Shown one piece after another: positions 34,459 to 43,032 of a stretch of 64,000 bases of DNA. The stretch is taken from assembly GCF_000021985.1 (NCBI RefSeq), contig NC_011901.1, positions 2,986,501 to 3,050,500 of the forward strand, written 5' to 3'. A program made the position numbers and the translations under genes. The notes under the pieces were generated by a model that saw only the letters and a list, made by a program, of their open reading frames with translations, ran no database searches and had not been told where the DNA came from. Position 1 is the stretch's first letter. Every line of letters starts with the position of its first letter. This DNA comes from Thioalkalivibrio sulfidiphilus HL-EbGr7. Lineage in GTDB: Bacteria; Pseudomonadota; Gammaproteobacteria; Ectothiorhodospirales; Ectothiorhodospiraceae.

Positions 34459-35139
34459 TCAGCGCCCCCGAATATAGCGCTCGTCGGACCAGCTGCACAG
34501 CCATTCGGGCTTGAGCATGACCATGGCGGTCACCAGGGTGCCGTTGAGGATCGCCTCGGGCAGCACCAGCAAGGGCAGGTAGATCAGGTATTCCCCGGTG
34601 ATCTTCTCCAGGTCGTAGATCCCCAGGAACGACAGCAAGCCGCCCACCGCCAGCATGCTGGCCAGGATGGCCAGGGCGGCACCGGCAAAGGCGCAGACGT
34701 ACAGGTAGATGAAGGGATGGGGCGGCAGCAGGCGCTCCACCAGGCGCAACAGGCCATGGCTGACCAGTACCGGCACCAGGCCCGAGAGCAGGAACACCAG
34801 GGGCAGGGAGGCCCAGTCCTGGGCGGTGAACAGGGCCACCAGGACCAGGGCGAGGGCCACGGCCAGCAGGGTGAACTGCCAGCCGAACATCAGGGTCAGG
34901 GTGGTCACCCCCAGGTAGTGCAGGGACAGGCCCGGGGAGATACCCGCGCTGAGGCTCCAGAGCACGGCAATACCGAGCACACTGCCCAGGAACAGGTGCA
35001 GCCGGCCGGGCTGGTAGAGCTGCCACCAGGGGGCGCCGGCCAGGGCCCGCCACATGACAAAGGCAAACAACAGGCCACTGCTCAGGAGGGTGCCGGTGGT
35101 GAAAAGCTGGGCGTCGAACAGCATGAAGGCAATCTGCAC
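34459..35139 (-). CDS. CbiM-like energy-coupling-factor permease
   Basis: A 226-residue protein with about six hydrophobic helices and the CbiM-family blocks (HYLGVTTLTLMFGWQFTLL near 75-93; IYLPLLVLPEAILNGTLVTAMV near 185-206). CbiM-like proteins are the substrate-binding units of nickel/cobalt ECF transporters. No ATPase or CbiQ-type gene is adjacent, so it may be an orphan or use a shared module elsewhere. The gene lies alone between the cytochrome and methyltransferase genes. Confidence 0.75.
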   Translation of the reverse strand: MQIAFMLFDAQLFTTGTLLSSGLLFAFVMWRALAGAPWWQLYQPGRLHLFLGSVLGIAVLWSLSAGISPGLSLHYLGVTTLTLMFGWQFTLLAVALALVLVALFTAQDWASLPLVFLLSGLVPVLVSHGLLRLVERLLPPHPFIYLYVCAFAGAALAILASMLAVGGLLSFLGIYDLEKITGEYLIYLPLLVLPEAILNGTLVTAMVMLKPEWLCSWSDERYIRGR

Positions 35140-35187
35140 AGGTCAGGATGAAGATTTGACGCAGGACGGGGACGGTTCGTTCCCTGT

Positions 35188-35775
35188 CTACTCCCGCACG
35201 GCCAGGGCCACGGTGTAGTCCTTGCCCTGCTTGAGCTTGTCGTAGTTGCCGAACACCTCCTTGAAGCCCCGCTCGATGAAGCGGCGCAGGCCGGTGATGG
35301 TCACCACGTACAGGCGGCCGCCGGGATGCAGGTGCTCGAAGGCGTCGTAGAGATACAGATAGAGCATCTCCTTGCCCACCTTGGCCGGCAGGTTGGAGGT
35401 GATAACCTGGAAACGGCGATTCCCCACGGCGCTGAAGCCATTACTCAGGAAGGCCTCGGCGTTGCCGATGCCGTTGATGCGTGCGTTCTTGTTGCTGTAG
35501 TCCACGGCCACGAAGTCCTTGTCCACCAGGCAGGTTCGCCCCTTGGGCGCCAGGCGCGCCAGGGTCAGGCCAATGGGGCCGTAGCCGCAGCCCAGGTCCA
35601 GGCAGTCATCGGCCTCACCGACCTCCACGTGGTCCAGCAGCAGGCGCGTGCCGGCGTCGATGCCCCGGGGGGAGAACAGGCCCCAGGTGGTGTGGAAGGT
35701 GAGCGGCTGGCCGCACAGGGTGTCGCTGAAGACGATGTCCTCGCGCAGGCTGGCGATGTAGTCGGGGGAAGGCAT
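35188..35775 (-). CDS. Class I SAM-dependent methyltransferase (MTS/RsmC-like)
   Basis: A 195-residue methyltransferase. The SAM-binding glycine motif is CLDLGCGYGPIGLTLA (about 57-72), followed by an acidic end of strand 2 (VDKDFVAVDYSNKNA). The N-P-P-Y catalytic motif of rRNA N-methyltransferases is replaced by SNLPAK (about 127-132). The target is unknown, though RsmC/RlmG-like MTS domains methylate guanine in rRNA. No Shine-Dalgarno sequence precedes ATG 35775, because a TTGAATN-type repeat reaches the start codon. Confidence 0.8.
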   Translation of the reverse strand: MPSPDYIASLREDIVFSDTLCGQPLTFHTTWGLFSPRGIDAGTRLLLDHVEVGEADDCLDLGCGYGPIGLTLARLAPKGRTCLVDKDFVAVDYSNKNARINGIGNAEAFLSNGFSAVGNRRFQVITSNLPAKVGKEMLYLYLYDAFEHLHPGGRLYVVTITGLRRFIERGFKEVFGNYDKLKQGKDYTVALAVRE

Positions 35776-35854
35776 AATTCAAAATTCAAGATTCAACATT
35801 CAAGGGCGGAAGGATCATACCACCCCTTGAATCTTGAATATTGAATCTTGAATT
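35776..35854. repeat. Palindrome with 7-bp TTGAATN units between purK and the methyltransferase
   Basis: The right arm 35823-35854 reads TTGAATC TTGAATA TTGAATC TTGAATT, and the left arm 35776-35806 is its near-complement. Both arms have a strict 7-bp period. The element abuts the methyltransferase ATG (35775) on one side and ends 6 bp before the purK stop on the other, so it occupies the whole spacer. A second copy of this family is at 38571-38680. Confidence 0.87.
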
Positions 35855-35860
35855 CGCCCT

Positions 35861-36982
35861 TCAAAGCGCCCCGAAGATCGCTTCGGCCTCGGAGATCACG
35901 CACTCCAGGTCATCGCCCAGCACGCAGAAGTGCCCCATCTTGCGCCCGGGCCGGGCCTCGGCCTTGCCGTAGAGATGCAGCTTGGCCGCGGGGTGGGCGA
36001 ACAGGGCCGACCAGTCGGGCTCGCCATCGGTCCACAGGTCACCCAGCAGATTGACCATCACCACCGGGCTCAACAACCGCGTGTCGCCGAAGGGCAGGCC
36101 GCAGATGGCACGCACCTGTTGCTCGAACTGGGAGGTGACACAGGCGTCCAGGGTGTAGTGGCCGCTGTTGTGGGGGCGCGGCGCGATTTCGTTGACCAGC
36201 AGTTCGCCGGCGGTGGTGATGAAGAACTCCACCGCCATCAGGCCGCAGTAGTCGAGACCCTCGGCGATCCGATTCGCCGCCTCCCGGGCCGCGCGGGCCT
36301 GGGCCTCGGTGACCCGGGCGGGCACGATGCTCATGTGCAGGATGCCGTCCCGGTGGATGTTTTCGGCCACGGGATAACAGACGGTGGCGCCGTCCGTGCC
36401 CCGGGCCAGCACCACGGAGATCTCCATGGCCAGGTCCACCCGGTGCTCCAGCACGCAGGGCACCCCGCCCAGGGACTCGAAGGCCTGGCGGGCCGCCGCC
36501 GGGGCATCCACCGGGATCTGGCCCTTGCCGTCATAGCCGAAGGCGGCGCGCTTGAGGATCGCCGGTCCACCCACCCCGGCAAACGCGGCCTCGGCCTCGT
36601 CGGCGCTGGTCACCACCTCGAACGGCGCCGTGTTCAGCCCCAGGGAGCGGATGAAGGTCTTCTCGCGACCACGATCCTGGGTGTGCAGGAGCGAGCCGGC
36701 CGCCGGGCGCACCGGGACCTTGCGCGCCAGTGTCTCCAGGGTCTGGGCGGGAATGTTCTCGAACTCGGTGGTCACCACCGCGCAGCGGGCCGCCATCTGT
36801 TCCAGTGCCCAGGCATCGCCGTAGGCGGCATGCAGGTGTTCATCGGCCATGCGACCGGCGGGGCTGCCGCTATCCGGGTCCAGCACCAGCACCCGGTAGC
36901 CCAGGGTGCGGGCGGCCACGGTGAACATGCGGCCCAGCTGGCCGCCGCCCAGCATGCCGAGGGTCTGGCCGGGCAGGATCAC
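35861..36982 (-). CDS. purK: N5-carboxyaminoimidazole ribonucleotide synthetase
   Basis: A 373-residue ATP-grasp enzyme that carboxylates AIR with ATP and bicarbonate. Blocks include [13 protein letters not shown] (about 8-20, nucleotide-binding), [14 protein letters not shown] (about 150), and the metal-binding [20 protein letters not shown] (about 255-275). The start is GTG 36982, which overlaps the purE stop (GTGA), so the pair is translationally coupled. The longer frame extending into purE is a shadow of that gene. Confidence 0.95.
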   Translation of the reverse strand: MILPGQTLGMLGGGQLGRMFTVAARTLGYRVLVLDPDSGSPAGRMADEHLHAAYGDAWALEQMAARCAVVTTEFENIPAQTLETLARKVPVRPAAGSLLHTQDRGREKTFIRSLGLNTAPFEVVTSADEAEAAFAGVGGPAILKRAAFGYDGKGQIPVDAPAAARQAFESLGGVPCVLEHRVDLAMEISVVLARGTDGATVCYPVAENIHRDGILHMSIVPARVTEAQARAAREAANRIAEGLDYCGLMAVEFFITTAGELLVNEIAPRPHNSGHYTLDACVTSQFEQQVRAICGLPFGDTRLLSPVVMVNLLGDLWTDGEPDWSALFAHPAAKLHLYGKAEARPGRKMGHFCVLGDDLECVISEAEAIFGAL

Positions 36983-37479
36983 GGGTTGGGCGGCAGCTGC
37001 ATGGCGAGCACCTGCTCGGCCAGCTCGCGGCGGAAATCGGCCAGGCGCTCGGCCAGTTCGGCATCGTGGGTGGCCAGCATGGCCACGGCGAACAGGCCCG
37101 CGTTGGCGGCACCGGCTTCGCCGATGGCGAAGGTGGCCACCGGGATGCCCTTGGGCATCTGCACGATCGACAGCAGGGAATCCTGGCCCTGCAGATGGCG
37201 CGAGGGCACGGGCACCCCCAGCACCGGAATCGTGGTCTTGGCCGCCAGCATACCCGGCAGATGCGCGGCGCCGCCGGCGCCTGCGATGATGCACTTGAGC
37301 CCCCGCTCACGGGCGCTTTCGGCGTATTCGAACAGCAGGTCCGGCGTGCGGTGGGCGGAGACCACCCGGGCCTCGTGGGGCACACCGAAGGCCTTGAGCT
37401 GATCCACGGCATGGGCCATGACCGGCCAGTCGCTCTGACTGCCCATGACCACGCCGACGATGGGGGATTCGTTAGACAT
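36979..37479 (-). CDS. purE: N5-carboxyaminoimidazole ribonucleotide mutase
   Basis: A 166-residue class I PurE. The active-site region [18 protein letters not shown] (about 8-25) and [13 protein letters not shown] (about 75-87) with the catalytic His are intact. It converts N5-CAIR to CAIR in purine synthesis, taking the product of PurK, whose gene follows with a 4-bp overlap. It is transcribed divergently from purC with a heptad-repeat palindrome in the shared spacer. Confidence 0.96.
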   Translation of the reverse strand: MSNESPIVGVVMGSQSDWPVMAHAVDQLKAFGVPHEARVVSAHRTPDLLFEYAESARERGLKCIIAGAGGAAHLPGMLAAKTTIPVLGVPVPSRHLQGQDSLLSIVQMPKGIPVATFAIGEAGAANAGLFAVAMLATHDAELAERLADFRRELAEQVLAMQLPPNP

Positions 37480-37523
37480 ATTGGCGAAAAACCAGGGTGG
37501 ACAATCGCCTAGGATAAACCAAA

Positions 37524-37647
37524 TTTGAAGGGGGAAGGAGGAATTGGGAACTGCGAGGTCAGTACGAAGTGTGAATTGGGAAGTGGGAAGTAAGGCCTTT
37601 CAATCCCCAGTTCCCACTTCCCAATTCACACTTCGCACTTCAAAATG
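37524..37647. repeat. Palindrome with 7-bp GAAGTGG/GAATTGG units between purE and purC
   Basis: A perfect 25-bp inverted pair (37565-37589 and 37611-37635) is built of heptads GAAGTGT GAATTGG GAAGTGG GAAGT. Further heptads extend outward on the left (GAAGGAG GAATTGG GAACTGC GAGGTCA). It lies in the 200-bp spacer of divergent purE and purC, so it overlaps the likely promoter region of both. A relative is at 53841-53915. Confidence 0.87.
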
Positions 37648-37679
37648 GCCGCGAAATCAAGCCAAGGTCGCCACAGCCG

Positions 37680-38570
37680 ATGTCCCAGCCGCTCCTGCAA
37701 AGCCACCTGACCTCCCTCCCCCTGATCCACCGGGGCAAGGTCCGCGACCTCTACGCCGTGGGCGACGATCACCTGCTGATCGTCACCACCGACCGGGTGT
37801 CCGCCTTCGACGTGATCCTGCCCACGCCCATCCCAGGCAAGGGCGAGGTGCTGACGAAGATCTCCGAGTTCTGGTTTCGCAAGCTTGAGCATATCGTGCC
37901 CAACCAGCTGGCGGACATGAGCCTTGCCGAGGCAGTACCCGATGCCGCCGAACGCGCCCCCCTGGAGGGCCGCAGCCTGGTGGTCAAGCGCCTCAAGGCC
38001 CTGCCCATCGAAGCGGTGGTGCGCGGCTATCTCATCGGCTCCGGCTGGAAGGACTACCAGAAGACCGGCCAGGTGTGTGGCAACCCCCTTCCTGCGGGTC
38101 TGCAGCTGGCGGACAGGCTGCCGGAGCCCATCTACACCCCGTCCACCAAGGCGGCGGTGGGGGATCACGACGAAAACGTGGACTTCGACTACACCGCCGA
38201 GCTGGTGGGCCCGGAGCTGGCCGCCCAGGTGCGCCAGACGGCGCTCGCCCTGTACAAGGCCGCCGCCGAATATGCCCTGGCGCGGGGCATCATCATCGCA
38301 GACACCAAGTTCGAGTTCGGCCTGGACGACGAGGGTGTGCTGCACCTGATCGACGAGGCCCTGACCCCGGACTCCTCCCGCTTCTGGCCCGCCGACACCT
38401 ACCGCCCCGGCATCAGCCCGCCCTCCTTCGACAAACAGTTCGTGCGCGATTACCTGGAGACCCTGGACTGGAACAAGCAGGCCCCGGGACCGGAACTGCC
38501 GCCGGACGTGGTGCAGAAGACCACCGAGAAATATCGCGAGGCGCTGCTGCGGCTTACGGGGGCAAGCTGA
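37680..38570 (+). CDS. purC: Phosphoribosylaminoimidazole-succinocarboxamide synthase
   Basis: A 296-residue SAICAR synthetase of the longer form. Signature blocks are [18 protein letters not shown] (about 16-33), [16 protein letters not shown] nearby and [17 protein letters not shown] (about 115-131), with [15 protein letters not shown] (about 223-237). It condenses CAIR with aspartate. The gene is divergent from purE-purK. Its stop codon directly abuts a TTGAATN-type palindrome. Confidence 0.96.
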   Translation: MSQPLLQSHLTSLPLIHRGKVRDLYAVGDDHLLIVTTDRVSAFDVILPTPIPGKGEVLTKISEFWFRKLEHIVPNQLADMSLAEAVPDAAERAPLEGRSLVVKRLKALPIEAVVRGYLIGSGWKDYQKTGQVCGNPLPAGLQLADRLPEPIYTPSTKAAVGDHDENVDFDYTAELVGPELAAQVRQTALALYKAAAEYALARGIIIADTKFEFGLDDEGVLHLIDEALTPDSSRFWPADTYRPGISPPSFDKQFVRDYLETLDWNKQAPGPELPPDVVQKTTEKYREALLRLTGAS

Positions 38571-38680
38571 TTCAAAATTCAAAATTCAAGATTCAAAATT
38601 CAAAGGGGGAACCACCGCGATGCGACAACCGATGCCCAGCCGACCAGCCGCCTTTTCCCTTTGAATTTTGAATTTTGAAT
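38571..38680. repeat. Palindrome with 7-bp TTGAATN units filling the purC-bioD spacer
   Basis: The left arm 38571-38609 begins at the base after the purC stop and reads TTCAAAA TTCAAAA TTCAAGA TTCAAAA TTC. The right arm 38657-38680 (TTTGAAT repeats) runs into the bioD ATG at 38679, so the repeat supplies the first two bases of that codon. No Shine-Dalgarno sequence is available to bioD. The same family and layout occur at 35776-35854. Confidence 0.87.
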
Positions 38681-39359
38681 GTCTCTAAACGGCTACTTTG
38701 TCACAGGCACGGACACCGGCATCGGCAAGACGGTCCTCTCCTGCGCGCTGATTCGGGCCCTGCGTGAAGGCGGACACACCGTCACACCGCGCAAGCCGGT
38801 GGAGTCCGGTTGCGAGGTCCGCGACGGACAGCTCTTCCCGGCCGACGGTACCGCCCTGCGCGAAGCGGCGGGCTCACCCTTCCCGAACCTGGACCGCGTC
38901 ACCCCCTATCGTTTCTCCCACGCCCTCGCCCCCGACCGGGCCGCACGCCTCGTGGGTGCATCGCTGAATATTGAACAGCTGAGACAGGCCTGTCTCGCGG
39001 ATGCGGATCAGGACGCCCTGCTGGTGGTGGAAGGCGCCGGGGGTTTCTATTCGCCGCTCGCCGAGGACGGCCTGAACGCCGATCTGGCCGAGGCCCTGGG
39101 ACTGCCCGTGGTGCTGGTGGCGCCGGACCGGCTGGGGACCATGAACCACGTGCTGCTCACCGCCGAGGCCATCGCCCGGCGCGGCCTGCGTCTCGCGCTG
39201 GTGGTGCTGAACGAGGTTGAGACCGAACAGCCCGAGGGGATGGACAACCGGTCGGACCTGGCACGGCATCTCGACTGCCCGATCCTCGGCTTTCCGCGGG
39301 TGAAGCGGACGGGAGACGGCTGGGAAATCCTGGCCGGCTGGCTGCGCGACAGTGCGTAG
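38679..39359 (+). CDS. bioD: Dethiobiotin synthase
   Basis: A 226-residue P-loop enzyme forming dethiobiotin from DAPA, CO2 and ATP. The P-loop is VTGTDTGIGKT (about 8-18), the catalytic Lys is in TPRKPVESGC (about 36-45) and the second block is VVEGAGGFYSPL (about 112-123). It is isolated from other bio genes here. The start codon is immersed in a TTGAATN-type repeat with no ribosome-binding sequence, so expression may be weak or coupled to purC. Confidence 0.95.
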   Translation: MSLNGYFVTGTDTGIGKTVLSCALIRALREGGHTVTPRKPVESGCEVRDGQLFPADGTALREAAGSPFPNLDRVTPYRFSHALAPDRAARLVGASLNIEQLRQACLADADQDALLVVEGAGGFYSPLAEDGLNADLAEALGLPVVLVAPDRLGTMNHVLLTAEAIARRGLRLALVVLNEVETEQPEGMDNRSDLARHLDCPILGFPRVKRTGDGWEILAGWLRDSA

Positions 39360-39373
39360 CTGGAAAAGCCCTT

Positions 39374-39547
39374 CCTCTCACGGAGCCGTGGAGATCTTGA
39401 AATGGGTTTCTCTGCGTCTCTGCGTCTCTGCGAGAGGACGGGGGTTTTTCAGACGATCAAACCAAAGGCATGATGCTCTCGCGGAGGCGCAGGGGCGCGG
39501 GGAAAAGGCTTTTGATCAGAAATCCCCGTGGCTCCGTGCCGCCGTGA
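39374..39547. repeat. Long imperfect palindrome downstream of bioD (CGTCTCTG type)
   Basis: The left arm (CTCACGGAGCCGTGGAGAT at 39377, then TCTCTGCGTCTCTGCG) is matched in reverse by CGCGGAGGCGCAGGGGCGCG and the far end ATCCCCGTGGCTCCGTGCCG. The arms are only partly complementary. It looks like a diverged member of the CGCAAAG-type palindromes. No coding frame is supported in this spacer. Confidence 0.65.
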
Positions 39548-39572
39548 GCGGATCGCCTTGAGTGCAATGAAG

Positions 39573-39645
39573 TGTAGGTCGGGCTTCAGCCCGACAGCGC
39601 CGCTTCCAGGACGATCCACCGCGTCGGGCTGAAGCCCGACACACG
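39573..39645. repeat. REP-like doublet (GTCGGGCTTCAGCCCGAC)
   Basis: The 18-bp hairpin GTCGGGCTTCAGCCCGAC at 39578-39595 recurs as its exact reverse complement at 39623-39640, 27 bp away. Two head-to-head REP hairpins form a BIME-like doublet. REP elements of this kind are normally mobilised by RAYT transposases; none is in the window. Confidence 0.85.
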
Positions 39646-39674
39646 GACGTAACAGCCCCTTCACTGGACCCCAT

Positions 39675-40076
39675 TCAACCGGCCACGCGCCGCCAGTAGC
39701 GTTCGCTCCAGTAATAAAGCACCGTGGTGTCCAGCACCGGGTAGCTGTCGGCGTAGTCGATACCCCGGGCGGGTTGCTCGATATTGTCCCGCGCTGGATC
39801 CAGGGGGCGCCATTGGGTGTCCCGGGTCTCACCCACTGGTTTGCGCCCCATGCCCTCGTGGCGCCGCTCGGCGGCGCCGAACTCCCGGTAGTTCTGCTGC
39901 GCACGCTCCAGGGACACGGTGTTGGAACCGCCGGGCATGAGGGGAAATCGCAACTGCACCAGGTTGTCCTCCCAGCAGCAGATGGGACAGCGGTGATGGC
40001 TGCCCGGCTGCATGTCGAAGACCTGGTAGCCGCACACGGGGCAGGGAAACTTGGCCTCGCCGAATGAAATCATCAT
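39675..40076 (-). CDS. CPCC-type cysteine-rich protein
   Basis: A 133-residue protein with a zinc-ribbon-like Cys pattern: FPCPVCGYQVFDMQPGSH (about 10-27) and H-R-C-P-I-C-C-W-E-D (about 28-37). This matches the Cys_rich_CPCC domain. The remainder contains GSNTVSLERAQQNYREFGA, typical of the family. ATG 40076 has GGGAGG 6 bases upstream; a longer frame would translate a CGCAAAG repeat (MRSLRLCALALKA) and is rejected. The function is unknown. Confidence 0.82.
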   Translation of the reverse strand: MMISFGEAKFPCPVCGYQVFDMQPGSHHRCPICCWEDNLVQLRFPLMPGGSNTVSLERAQQNYREFGAAERRHEGMGRKPVGETRDTQWRPLDPARDNIEQPARGIDYADSYPVLDTTVLYYWSERYWRRVAG

Positions 40077-40159
40077 CACACACCTCCCGCATCCACCCAC
40101 CCTGACGCCTTCATCAAGGGTAAGCCGAGGGCGCCGTTGCGACAACTTGAAATCAAGTG

Positions 40160-40271
40160 CCTTCAACGCTAAGGCGCAAAGACGCAGAGAACGCAAAAGA
40201 ACAGGTTTTTATTCATCAAAACCTTTGCGCCCTTTGCGCCCTTTGCGTCTTTGCGCCTTTGCGTTGAAGGC
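40160..40271. repeat. Empty CGCAAAG-type palindrome upstream of the CPCC gene
   Basis: The left arm (CAACGCTAAGGCGCAAAGACGC, 40164 onward, then CAGAGAACGCAAAAG) and the right arm 40218-40271 are near-complements. The right arm, read in reverse, shows CGCAAAGG CGCAAAGA CGCAAAGGG CGCAAAGGG units, a period of 8-9 bp. The loop is short and carries no gene. The arms closely resemble those around the GxxExxY gene at 28944-29412. Confidence 0.87.
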
Positions 40272-40292
40272 TTTTCCACATCCCGCGCAAAC

Positions 40293-40325
40293 AAAAAAGG
40301 CACAGGGGCGAACCCCTGTGCCTTT
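40293..40325 (-). terminator. Terminator of fba
   Basis: AAAGGCACAGGGG-TTCG-CCCCTGTGCCTTTTTT on the minus strand is a 13-bp perfect stem with a TTCG loop and a T-run. It lies 45 bp after the fba stop and closes the tkt-gap-pgk-pyk-fba block. Confidence 0.92.
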
Positions 40326-40369
40326 CAGTACGACCGGCGCGGGACCGAGGTCCCGCCCGGTGACGGGTC

Positions 40370-41434
40370 TTAGTTGACCTTGGGATCCAGCTCGCCGCTC
40401 TTGTAACGGGCGGTCATCTCCTCCAGGGAGAGGGCCTTGATCTTGGAGGCCATGCCGGCGCAACCGAAGGCCTCGTAGCGGGCCTTGCAGATGTCCTTCA
40501 TGGCCACGGTGGAGGCCTTCAGGAACTTGCGGGGGTCGAACTCCTTGGGGTTGTCCGCCAGGAACTTGCGGATGGCGCCGGTGGAGGCCATGCGCAGATC
40601 GGTGTCGATGTTGACCTTGCGCACGCCGTGCTTGATGCCTTCCTGGATCTCTTCCACGGGCACGCCATAGGTCTGACCCATGTCGCCGCCGTAGTTGTTG
40701 ATGATCTGCAGCCACTCCTGGGGCACAGAGGAGGAACCATGCATCACCAGGTGGGTGTTGGGGATGCGGGCGTGGATCTCCTTGATGCGGTTGATGGCCA
40801 GGATGTCGCCGGTGGGCGGACGGGTGAACTTGTAGGCGCCGTGGGAGGTGCCGATGGCGATGGCCAGGGCGTCCACGCCGGTCTTCTTGACGAAGTCCGC
40901 GGCCTCGTCCGGGTCGGTCAGCAGCTGGGAGTGGTCCAGCACGCCCTCGGCGCCGGAGCCGTCTTCCTCGCCGGCCATACCGGTTTCAAGGCTGCCCAGG
41001 CAGCCCAGCTCGCCTTCCACGGACACGCCCAGGGCGTGGGCCATCTCGGAGACCTTGCGGGTCACGTCCACGTTGTACTCGTAGGTGGCCGGGGTCTTCA
41101 TGTCGGGCATCAGGGAGCCATCCATCATCACCGAGGTGAAGCCGGACTGGATGGAGCGGAAGCACACGGCGGGCTCGGAGCCATGGTCCTGGTGCAGCAC
41201 GATGGGGATGTGCGGGTACTGCTCCACGGCGGCGATGATCAGGTGGCGCAGGAAGGGCTCGCCGGCGTACTTGCGGGCGCCCGCGGAGGCCTGGATGATC
41301 ACCGGCGCATCCACCTCGTCGGCGGCCTGCATGACCGAGTGCACCTGCTCCATGTTGTTGGCGTTGAAGGCCGGCATGCCATAGCCGTGTTCGGCGGCAT
41401 GATCCAGCAGCTGTCTCAGAGAAATCAGGGCCAT
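40370..41434 (-). CDS. fba: Class II fructose-bisphosphate aldolase, Calvin-cycle subtype
   Basis: A 354-residue zinc aldolase. Metal-binding and catalytic blocks are [15 protein letters not shown] (about 76-90), [11 protein letters not shown] (about 100-110), [13 protein letters not shown] (about 232-244) and [20 protein letters not shown] (about 271-290). This sequence type (CbbA) is common in autotrophs. It also serves glycolysis/gluconeogenesis and can cleave sedoheptulose bisphosphate. AGGAGGT lies 5 bases before ATG 41434. It ends the pgk-pyk-fba run and is followed by a strong terminator. Confidence 0.95.
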   Translation of the reverse strand: MALISLRQLLDHAAEHGYGMPAFNANNMEQVHSVMQAADEVDAPVIIQASAGARKYAGEPFLRHLIIAAVEQYPHIPIVLHQDHGSEPAVCFRSIQSGFTSVMMDGSLMPDMKTPATYEYNVDVTRKVSEMAHALGVSVEGELGCLGSLETGMAGEEDGSGAEGVLDHSQLLTDPDEAADFVKKTGVDALAIAIGTSHGAYKFTRPPTGDILAINRIKEIHARIPNTHLVMHGSSSVPQEWLQIINNYGGDMGQTYGVPVEEIQEGIKHGVRKVNIDTDLRMASTGAIRKFLADNPKEFDPRKFLKASTVAMKDICKARYEAFGCAGMASKIKALSLEEMTARYKSGELDPKVN

Positions 41435-41523
41435 ACAGACCTCCTATTGCGTTTCGCTTGTGGTTTGGATTTCAGGACCAAACGGGTTGATGAGTATAGT
41501 AAATCGTCTCGCGGACAGACGCC

Positions 41524-42966
41524 TCACGCGCCACTCTCGATGAGCTCGCCTACCCGCACAATCTTCATGGCATTGGTGCCGCCCATGACCCCGGCCAGAT
41601 CGCCCTTGGTGATGATCACCAGGTCGCCATCGGTCACGATACCCTCGCTGATGAGCAGATCCACCACCTGGCGGTTGGTCTCCGCGTGGCTGGTCTGCAC
41701 CGCCTCGAAGGCCATCGGGTAAACGCCGCGGTAGAGGGTGAGTTTTCTACGCGTGTGCTCATGGCGCGTCAAGGCGTAGATGGGGATGCCGGAGCTGATG
41801 CGCGACATCCACAGGGCCGTTGACCCGGACTCGGTGAGCGCCGCGATGGCGCCCACATCCAGGTGGTTGGCGGTATACATGGTGGCCATGGCGATGGCCT
41901 CGTCCACCCGCTCGAAGCGGCTGTCCATGCGGTGGTGGGAGACCCGCGCGCTGCGCTGGCGCTCGGCGGCCTCGCAGATGCGCCCCATGGCGGCGACGGT
42001 CTTGACCGGGTAACGGCCGGTGGCGGTCTCGCCGGAGAGCATCACCGCGTCGGTACCGTCCAGCACCGCGTTGGCCACGTCGAATACCTCGGCGCGGGTG
42101 GGGATCTGGTTCAGGATCATGGACTCCATCATCTGGGTGGCGGTGATCACCACCCGGTTGAGGGTCCGGGCCCGCTGGATCAGGGTCTTCTGGACCCCGG
42201 GCAGTTCCGCGTCACCGATCTCCACGCCGAGATCGCCGCGGGCGATCATGATCACATCGGAGGCGAGGATGAGCTCGTCGATGGCATCCATGGCCTCGGC
42301 GCGCTCGATCTTCGAGCAAATGGCGCCGTGACCGCCGGCCTCGCGCAACAGCTCGCGGGCCAGGTGCACGTCGTCGGCGGTGCGGGGGAAGGACACCGCG
42401 AGGTAATCCACACCGAGCTCCGCGGCGAGACGGATGTCCTCGCGGTCCTTGGCGGTGATGGCGGGCGCGGACAGGCCGCCGCCCTGGCGGTTGATGCCCT
42501 TGTTGTTGGACAGCGTACCGCCCACCACCACCCGGGTGTGGATGGCAGGGCCGTCCACGCGATCCACGCTGAACACCAGGCGGCCGTCATCCAGCAGCAG
42601 GGTGTCACCGGCATGCACGTCGTTGGGCAGGTCCTTGTAGGTGAGGCCCACGCGCTCGCGGTTGCCCTCGTCATCGCCCAGGCTTGCGTCGAACACGAAG
42701 GCATCGCCCTCGTTCAGTTCCACCTCGCCTTGGGCGAAACGGGCGATGCGGATCTTGGGGCCCTGCAGGTCACCCAGGATGCCCACCACGCGGCCCATCT
42801 TGTCGGCGGCCTCGCGGATCATCTGCGCGCGGCGGCGGTGCTCGTCCGCCTTGCCGTGGGAGAAATTGATGCGCACCACGTCGACGCCGGCACTGACCAG
42901 CTTTTCCAGCACGGCAGGGCTGTCCGTGGCCGGGCCGAGGGTGGCAACGATCTTGGTTCTTCTCAT
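41524..42966 (-). CDS. pyk: Pyruvate kinase
   Basis: A 480-residue glycolytic kinase making pyruvate and ATP from phosphoenolpyruvate. Blocks include [13 protein letters not shown] (about 5-17), [14 protein letters not shown] (about 32-45), the signature region [11 protein letters not shown] (about 237-247) and [18 protein letters not shown] (about 310-327). ATG 42966 gives [12 protein letters not shown]; the ORF extension upstream lacks family similarity. It lies between pgk and fba on the minus strand. Confidence 0.96.
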   Translation of the reverse strand: MRRTKIVATLGPATDSPAVLEKLVSAGVDVVRINFSHGKADEHRRRAQMIREAADKMGRVVGILGDLQGPKIRIARFAQGEVELNEGDAFVFDASLGDDEGNRERVGLTYKDLPNDVHAGDTLLLDDGRLVFSVDRVDGPAIHTRVVVGGTLSNNKGINRQGGGLSAPAITAKDREDIRLAAELGVDYLAVSFPRTADDVHLARELLREAGGHGAICSKIERAEAMDAIDELILASDVIMIARGDLGVEIGDAELPGVQKTLIQRARTLNRVVITATQMMESMILNQIPTRAEVFDVANAVLDGTDAVMLSGETATGRYPVKTVAAMGRICEAAERQRSARVSHHRMDSRFERVDEAIAMATMYTANHLDVGAIAALTESGSTALWMSRISSGIPIYALTRHEHTRRKLTLYRGVYPMAFEAVQTSHAETNRQVVDLLISEGIVTDGDLVIITKGDLAGVMGGTNAMKIVRVGELIESGA

Positions 42967-43032
42967 CAGTAAGAAATCTCGGGTTGGCCGGGGCACCGGG
43001 GCGGCTGGCCCCGGCAACCCACGGCGCGGGGA

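Noticed and set aside
35861-37294. 477-codon frame as a longer PurK
   Set aside because: The upstream part is purE read in another frame; GTG 36982 overlaps the purE stop and fits PurK length.
40077-40196. N-terminal extension of the CPCC protein
   Set aside because: It translates a CGCAAAG-type repeat (RLCALALKA), and a clear GGGAGG precedes ATG 40076.
39374-40271. Repeats considered as a CRISPR array
   Set aside because: Units are adjacent and inverted without spacers of even length, and no cas genes are present.
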